20,201 nucleotides of DNA. Source: Spirochaetia bacterium UBA5550 (lineage in GTDB: Bacteria; Spirochaetota; UBA4802; UBA5550). Numbering within the stretch: the stretch's first letter is position 1; the number at the start of each line of letters is the position of its first letter. Position numbers and translations under genes: made by a program. Location: positions 1 to 20,201 of the forward strand of contig DINC01000158.1 in assembly GCA_002425885.1 (NCBI GenBank), in the 5' to 3' direction. The notes under the pieces are model-generated. The model saw only the letters and a list, made by a program, of their open reading frames with translations, was not told where the DNA came from and did no database searches. This document shows positions 17,901-20,201 of the stretch, piece by piece.

Positions 17901-20016
17901 CAGGGTATATACAGCCCATACCTATAATGGCGATTTCGTCGTGTATTACATGCTCCGCTCCGAAAAGAATTTCAAGATCGTTGAGTGTTCTGAACATCTC
18001 CTCTTTTGAATATATAATCCTGTTGTGAACATCTTCTATGGTTATCTGTTTTTCATCACAGGCAATAATATCACCCGCCATGAAATTCCCCTTCTCGTAC
18101 TGCTCATTCTCGTCTACCGGAATATGATTCACCTCGCCGGCCTCTGAAAACTCGAGATGGAAAGCTTTTGCACCTATAAGGAGGGAGCCTGTATTGTCAT
18201 GTTCAAAGAGTTCCTTGCGTTCCGTAAGCGGGATGTTATCAAGGGCTCTCCGTATTTCATTTTCATGTATATGTCTGGAGAAGGGAGATGCAATAGTCCG
18301 TGCAGGGAGCCCCACTGTGTCACCTATAAGTATTGTCCCTTTCTCACGGCACAGCACATCCTGGTAAAGAGTATTCAGAGCCCCTGACTCAACGATCTCC
18401 TTTGTGAAAAGGTATGCCGTTGCTACCTGTACCCCTATGCCGCAGCCCTTCGCTGCTGTGGATGATGTCATACCGCTTATGAAATGCGAACCACGGGGAG
18501 TACCTACACCACCTGCAAAGATGAGCCGCAGTTCACTTAAAGTTCCCACAGGGAGGGAGTTTGCTGTAACAAGAGCCAGCTCCCATAGTACCATGCTTGT
18601 GAGGTTCCCCACATGGCCGCCAGCCTCTGTCCCTTCAAATATAAAACGCCTGCAACCCGCTGATATGGCATTGGTCAGCATTGACATTGAGGGTGTATGG
18701 AGATATCCCTTTGTGCCTGCTGCATCCAGTTCTTTGATCAGTGAAGGGTTCCCTGCTGCGAAAAGTGCGAATGGCACATTCTCCTTTTTTACAATCTTCA
18801 TATGTTCCGCGAGATACCTGTTGAAAGCAGGAACACCGATCATCCCTGCACCGAATCGCGGAACATTTTTTTCCCCGGCAGAAAGCATCTGCTCTGCCAC
18901 ATCAGGGGGGAGACTTCCGACAGCAAAGAAGGGGAGGGCGCCGCCATTGTAGACCATTCCGGCAAACTCAATATTGTCACTTATATTGGCCATGGGCCCC
19001 TGCACTATGGGGTACTTCGTGCCATGCTCAACGGCAAGTGCAGAATCCGCGGTAAGAGGGTCATGATCGTCGATCATTGATAATGCGTCACTGATCATGC
19101 TGAAAAAATTCCGTATAATATCGCCGGTTTTTTTATAATCCTTTGCAAAGTGTTTTGCGAATATGGCGTCCTGCCCGAGATAGAAAAGTTTCTGTGCCGG
19201 GTTTTCAGTGATACCGCTCAGAGGTGAATAGTTCTCTCTGATGTCATCATACAGGGAGGCTCCGCCGTCTTTATAAAAGCCGCTCTCCCCTTTCTTTTTC
19301 AGATCCCTGACAATTTTTGTACCAAGCCTGGAGAAGAATCTTCTTCTTGTTCCGCAGCTGCCAGTGATGACAGATGAATCGCTCTCCTCAAGGGTGCAGA
19401 GGAGCTGGCGCACAGGTTCCGACACAGGTGATTCGTCAGCGAGCAGTAACTGGCTGTCAAGGACAACGCCTGATGCCCCTGCTGCAAAGATTCCCGGCGC
19501 TGTATAGAACCCCACTCCCCCCTGTACAAAAAAAGGGAATCTGCTGTTTTCAATATACCACTGCTGAAGTACAAATGATGTGTACCTGGAAACTTTCCCC
19601 TGGGCTTCGTAGCCTTTAAGGATAAGGGCTGAGGGGGGAACCTTTTCAAGTATCTCGTTTATCTCAATGTCAGTCACTTCAACAATAACAGGGCAGGGGG
19701 CTATCTCACGCCTGAGATCTCTGAGCTCCTCCGGCCTGTTGTAGTATACAACGAGCGCGTCGCACCCTGCAATACTCATCCGGCTGATTTCCCTGAGAAG
19801 ATCTCCCCTCTCTGCTGCAACACGTAACCCGAATAGAAAACCTGAATCAGCAAGTTCCCCTGTGCGGCTCAGGGCATCTCTGTCTGAAAAGAACTCCGTA
19901 TCAAAAACCGGGAGAGCCCCAGCTTCAGCGCAATGCCTGAAGTAATCCATGCTGAAAGTACCTGCCGGATTATAGACAATCAGCGGCAGAGAAGTTGAAC
20001 AGACCTGTTGTATCAT
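8989..20016 (-). CDS. All-in-one multidomain fatty acid/polyketide synthase (PUFA-synthase-like)
   Basis: A 3675-aa iterative megasynthase. Domains, numbered from ATG 20016, are as follows. An NMO/FabK-like barrel (about 1-210) has Lys141 where the catalytic His is expected. A second barrel (about 330-600) has YPIVQGPM and EGTEAGGHVGN with His468, the PfaD-type FMN enoyl reductase signature. KS1 (about 693-1143) has Cys899, His1035, Lys1067 and His1072. A truncated KS (about 1173-1480) has Glu1374 in place of Cys. AT (about 1558-1870) has GHSLGE with Ser1651 and GAFHTP with His1757, which fits malonyl-CoA. KS3 (about 1958-2460) has Cys2206, His2354, Lys2389 and His2394. Three ACPs carry LGIDTVKQ (Thr2581, Thr2679, Thr2776). 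KR (about 2850-3300) has TGGAGGIT, Ser3251, Tyr3264 and Asn3268. DH (about 3390-3620) has His3403 and Asp3581. No thioesterase, signal peptide or membrane span is seen. The first of five genes, it directly precedes the carboxylase likely to supply malonyl-CoA. The class is sure; the product (saturated, unsaturated or branched acyl chain) is not. ATG 20016 is chosen over an upstream TTG because of its Shine-Dalgarno and the promoter layout. Confidence 0.92.
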   Translation of the reverse strand: MIQQVCSTSLPLIVYNPAGTFSMDYFRHCAEAGALPVFDTEFFSDRDALSRTGELADSGFLFGLRVAAERGDLLREISRMSIAGCDALVVYYNRPEELRDLRREIAPCPVIVEVTDIEINEILEKVPPSALILKGYEAQGKVSRYTSFVLQQWYIENSRFPFFVQGGVGFYTAPGIFAAGASGVVLDSQLLLADESPVSEPVRQLLCTLEESDSSVITGSCGTRRRFFSRLGTKIVRDLKKKGESGFYKDGGASLYDDIRENYSPLSGITENPAQKLFYLGQDAIFAKHFAKDYKKTGDIIRNFFSMISDALSMIDDHDPLTADSALAVEHGTKYPIVQGPMANISDNIEFAGMVYNGGALPFFAVGSLPPDVAEQMLSAGEKNVPRFGAGMIGVPAFNRYLAEHMKIVKKENVPFALFAAGNPSLIKELDAAGTKGYLHTPSMSMLTNAISAGCRRFIFEGTEAGGHVGNLTSMVLWELALVTANSLPVGTLSELRLIFAGGVGTPRGSHFISGMTSSTAAKGCGIGVQVATAYLFTKEIVESGALNTLYQDVLCREKGTILIGDTVGLPARTIASPFSRHIHENEIRRALDNIPLTERKELFEHDNTGSLLIGAKAFHLEFSEAGEVNHIPVDENEQYEKGNFMAGDIIACDEKQITIEDVHNRIIYSKEEMFRTLNDLEILFGAEHVIHDEIAIIGMGCIYPDARGPEEFWNNIRTKRYSICEMPESRLKPYYYDSDRKAEDKTYTKIAGLVKDYSFDYRKFGMTEDEGGRISRSLQMILDAASQAVEDAGYGGNGRALPSERTAVIIASCLTNEMNSDLQLKYYAPEILSMIEQLDGFKSLAEDKKRELRDHIKKGLAQGHYGETADGASVQMESAGVASHFGIKGINCTVDAACASSLAALDAGRRELLSGAHDMAIIGGVNTNLSVESFVGFCKMGALSAEGSFPFDERAGGFVLGEGAGVVIMKRMKDALRDGDRVLAVLKGIGSSSDGKGKAIAAPNPDGQEYALNRCYDSLVPGTGIENISYIEAHGTSTLMGDYAELETLKKYFANVTSGIGLSSVKSQIGHLLGGAGIAGLIKVILALKNRELPSNGLYEKLSHRFNLDGSPLYIITENKPWEPGENNIRTAAVSSFGFGGVNYHCVISEMTERYIPVNRGRIFNPGTKMNDGRIVIAGAGTVLPGITSTDELKNILNGEKYKPVEIPVSRFNNNYYMNEQDESYTLPHLKAGVADDSLIDGRKYRMPPATIRSVDRCQFIGLECSKQALEQSGAGINLPKGNNTAVIIGTASGEKMVENIIRTRVPLIQQIIRESEIPGRETIAEALAVSLKKRFHMNNEDTVPGLLSNIVSGRIANYFGLNGVNFIVNAGEESSAVAMRLAFLGLRSGEYESVITGGVDSNLTPAVFMALKQRGFLSPDREGKFLSEGGALFMLTTYRNAVEKDLTVLASIDSADFSSAAITIQGEPSRYTPVSGHSNSDSITSMQKNETSGYFRNAGKAVAVAKELAQLQNRDAESKIHKEKIFSANENIVKKEQAQTVSLHSSAGSGYTEADGSFITLLLTGQGAQRSGMMKELYSTSGIIRETLDRGEAVFRDERGYSILDIMFGGDPAINSTENTQPAVFLSSAALFNVLNRDGLKPRYFIGHSLGECTALYCAGLLGFDETMRLVLRRSSLMKEASENIPGEIMAVFKGWKDTSELIKEAGAEEVFVANKNSDAQTVVAGRTEGISALIDLLKKRNVIYKKLPLSGAFHTPLFSGASDGLRSYLSGVKFNETDYTAIISNATAKPYPQDEAAVKELLLRQVISPVEFIESVRYACSNSAPCFIEAGPAGILTGLLKNISAGVKFSKAAVNHKNGEHASFEETRELILEWTKQNRETLMTSKPEDNASAIERTTTGKSPAIKINSLSGDDPGFREYLENNRDNVESLLYDEYRRHRLLKEFEKIEQFGFYPGSIVVSGVSIGLPGKSREVFSDDNFNCILKGENRIDLLANEDLKMQLAKKITRINKKSDGSAVLQKLSNEDEVVHLAGQLGHFDRRDYGIEFENDKSDALAMAAGLEALRDAGIPLVPVKRKTSTGSYLFSGYALPDEMQETTGVIRTSIFAGFESLIGEVERYTMHKNANGPYRLFEQIYYLVMENVRDEEIKGRLTEWFFSLKNQGFEKDYSFNRNLLLKMGFMGAPQFAQMIKAKGPNTQLNSACASMTQGICMAEDWIRTGRCERVIVTGSESVDPENLGQWLYAGFLAIGAATVEKNVSAAAKPFDALRNGTILGSGAAAVIVERADAVKNRGRAGQAEILATVTGNSAFHGTRIDVSHIAGVMNKMITRAEKMHRLNREEYTRSMIFMSHETFTPAVGGSAQAEIDAIKGTYPGHYKNIVISNTKGYTGHTLGGGLEDPVMIKALQSGVAPAIANLKNIPREFSDLTFSRGDKKSYNYGLHFAAGFGSHFSMLFVKRINETAADNPVYLEWLKKVSGYEKPELALINKTLCIRSQGNDDIKSIPLIEEPVKPLHTADVKTMEKKSEPEVSINTENTPAADTSSIKETIKNVIAEQTGYTPDMLEDDMDLEADLGIDTVKQVEIFEKISSLYSLEVPEDLKLSDMNTIAKLVQYIASKVTLSSPAGHPEATEITIADPDISAIKDGIKNIIAEQTGYTPDMLEDGLDLEADLGIDTVKQVEIFGKISALYSLEVPEDLKLSDMNTIAKLVEYIASKVTLSSPAHSEVTESIMAGPGLSSIKEGIKNIIAEQTGYTPDMLEDGLDLEADLGIDTVKQVEIFGKISALYSLEVPEDLKLSDMNTIEKLVEYISSKINQLTPAAHAVKTTETVKTGKNADNMIHRFTISVKQLEGVLCDSRTFEGKTFLISRESYGFTEKISEKIKSKGGKVFTIGFANADCIADMTDPADVEKKLSEFALNHRDINSFIHLSPLDFIITGEDTTPGAIESSVKSLFIIIKTMNGQLRQKGSIIASLSFNSVVFPYCENPGRINPVSGAIAGMLKTVNKEFSDAVVKAVDFSALHPEKVIDETTDNFIREILSGDTRVEVGYRGGERFGLTLNDEPAANGKSLIHDGSTLLVTGGAGGITFEILLKMASGFKNLKLIIFDRLDIDSLKREFLSDTVDENFIISALKKKMPVAKPLEIKNAASLIMKTKTAYSNISRLKKMGVKIDYHAVDVTSSDSVSRALKKYKRIDGIIHAAGMEESQVIEKMTLDSFNRVFNVKGYGVLNLISALSKIEYDFFAAFSSVSARFGNEGQINYSGANEMLSKSLFRERAVHKSRTYKVYDWTAWEGAGMATNETVNKVLKERGMTFLPLEQGIELFLAELRDEKSVESIFTGTDRSFDRDGILPGSSISEGNPGSPVSFAAPFLDSVIESGRGRMTFARTIDLTRDLFMKDHSRDGIPLFLGATGIETMAEAASKLSGEGAFLRELRDFIIPYSIKILKGRPKELLIEASSAAESDRGIECRITSLFKNPAGVIAGEPTLHYKGSYIFGEKSEQPVVAVPHAGRVENGADFQETIYHPQRLFMDGVFRTVQGIHSFDGELLVTRIKHAPSREFFAGITDPSFLVDVVLIDAMFQTGGIFEMLTTSDIILPSKINRMVFHQSPDKNREYLCFTKKISSDDENTTFSLLLTDYEGRVYMDIDRFDMVKITRVPHNERIDKKFRIAG
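11560..12383 (-). repeat. Three tandem acyl carrier protein repeats within the synthase
   Basis: Three near-identical carrier-domain repeats lie in tandem, offset by 291 and 294 nt (97 and 98 codons). At the DNA level, the second and third copies share an exact 74-nt run (11903-11976 and 11612-11685). Each copy encodes IAEQTGYTPDMLED, then LEADLGIDTVKQVEIF, then YSLEVPEDLKLSDMNTI, joined by short Pro/Ala/Ser-rich linkers. The high nucleotide identity points to recent duplication or gene conversion. Tandem ACPs are a hallmark of PUFA-type synthases, where they raise throughput. The attachment position is Thr in all three copies. Confidence 0.93.
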
Positions 20017-20025
20017 TGTTGAAAA

Positions 20026-20030
20026 CCTCC
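20026..20030 (-). promoter_or_regulatory. Strong Shine-Dalgarno fixing the synthase start
   Basis: GGAGG on the minus strand lies 9 nt before ATG 20016. No comparable site precedes the in-frame TTG at 20076. This site, with the promoter just upstream, sets the start 20 codons inside the longest open frame. Confidence 0.85.
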
Positions 20031-20046
20031 GTGGAAAATACTCTTG

Positions 20047-20076
20047 ATTATAATTGCTGACGGACGAGTCCGTCAA
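20047..20076 (-). promoter_or_regulatory. Sigma70-type promoter of the operon
   Basis: On the minus strand, TTGACG (20071-20076) is followed after 18 nt by a perfect TATAAT (20047-20052). Transcription would start near 20040, leaving a leader of about 24 nt that holds the Shine-Dalgarno before ATG 20016. The spacer is 1 nt longer than optimal, and most of it is an operator-like palindrome. A repressor bound there would block RNA polymerase directly. Confidence 0.75.
20058..20075. promoter_or_regulatory. Perfect palindrome in the promoter spacer, likely TetR-type operator
   Basis: TGACGGAC, 2 nt, then GTCCGTCA form a perfect 8-bp-arm inverted repeat that overlaps the -35 hexamer and fills most of the -35 to -10 spacer. 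The position and symmetry match operators of dimeric TetR-family repressors. The only regulator gene in the window is the TetR protein of the same operon, so autoregulation is the simplest reading. The palindrome is seen directly; the binding partner is inferred. Confidence 0.7.
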
Positions 20077-20078
20077 AT

Positions 20079-20098
20079 GTAGTGAAATTAAACACTAC
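20079..20098. promoter_or_regulatory. Second inverted repeat upstream of the -35 element
   Basis: GTAGTG, an 8-nt AT-only spacer, then CACTAC form a perfect 6-bp-arm inverted repeat immediately upstream of the -35 hexamer, centred near -49. It has a different sequence from the spacer palindrome, so it could be the site of another regulator such as an activator. An arm of 6 bp in AT-rich DNA can also occur by chance. Confidence 0.4.
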
Positions 20099-20201
20099 CT
20101 GCTTTGTGTCAATTAAAATAGGTGAAAAATTTATGATTACTATCTGGGGAATGATGTTTTTTTGATAAAAAAGGAAGTTTAGTGTACAAAGTTAATTTAA
20201 T
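20099..20201. other. AT-rich upstream intergenic DNA with no gene seen
   Basis: The last 103 nt are AT-rich, with short A and T runs, and no coding region, RNA gene or terminator could be recognised. On the minus strand TTGACA occurs at 20107-20112, but no good -10 hexamer lies at the right distance. The neighbouring gene beyond the window edge cannot be inferred. Confidence 0.4.

Noticed and set aside
18404..18952. A 182-aa plus-strand open frame
   Set aside because: It lies opposite the conserved enoyl reductase barrel and its sequence looks like random frame translation.
20014..20076. Synthase starting at TTG 20076, adding 20 residues
   Set aside because: The TTG is inside the -35 element and the palindrome, has no Shine-Dalgarno, and lies upstream of the likely transcription start.
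20084..20112. A second promoter with TTGACA at 20107-20112
   Set aside because: The -35 is perfect, but at 16-17 nt spacing the -10 candidates match at most half of TATAAT.

Overview
The window holds one apparent operon of five genes, all on the minus strand, filling almost all of the 20.2 kb. It reads as a self-contained lipid-building cassette. In order of transcription it contains a giant multidomain fatty acid/polyketide synthase (20016 to 8989), a single-chain biotin-dependent acyl-CoA carboxylase (8983 to 3104), a TetR-type regulator with a long N-terminal extension (3089 to 2097), a PlsC-type lysophosphatidate acyltransferase (2025 to 1285) and a second, divergent glycerolipid acyltransferase (1216 to 74). 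Gaps between genes are only 5, 14, 71 and 68 nt, and no terminator-like stem with a T-run was seen between them.

Proposed working (inference): the carboxylase makes malonyl-CoA, and the AT domain of the synthase loads it. Ketosynthase, ketoreductase, dehydratase and FMN-type enoyl reductase domains build and reduce the chain on three tandem carrier domains. The two acyltransferases may place the product on a glycerol-phosphate backbone, which fits the absence of a recognisable thioesterase. No phosphopantetheinyl transferase lies in the window, so it must be encoded elsewhere.

Control region (20017-20201): a near-consensus sigma70-type promoter (TTGACG, 18 nt, TATAAT) precedes a strong Shine-Dalgarno and ATG. 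A perfect 8-bp-arm palindrome covers most of the -35 to -10 spacer, as expected for a TetR-type operator, so autoregulation by the operon's own regulator is likely. A second inverted repeat lies just upstream. This layout moves the synthase start to ATG 20016; the longer frame begins at a TTG inside the -35 element.

The most unusual points are the all-in-one synthase with domain order ER-like, ER, KS, truncated KS, AT, KS, ACP x3, KR, DH; three ACPs that carry Thr where the phosphopantetheine Ser is expected; a dead first reductase barrel; a degenerate middle KS; and a carboxylase that seems to have an extra carboxyltransferase-like module.

Organism: a bacterium of moderate GC content. The two membrane-lipid acyltransferases and PUFA-synthase-like domains would suit a Gram-negative lineage such as a deltaproteobacterium or spirochaete, but nothing in the window fixes the taxon.
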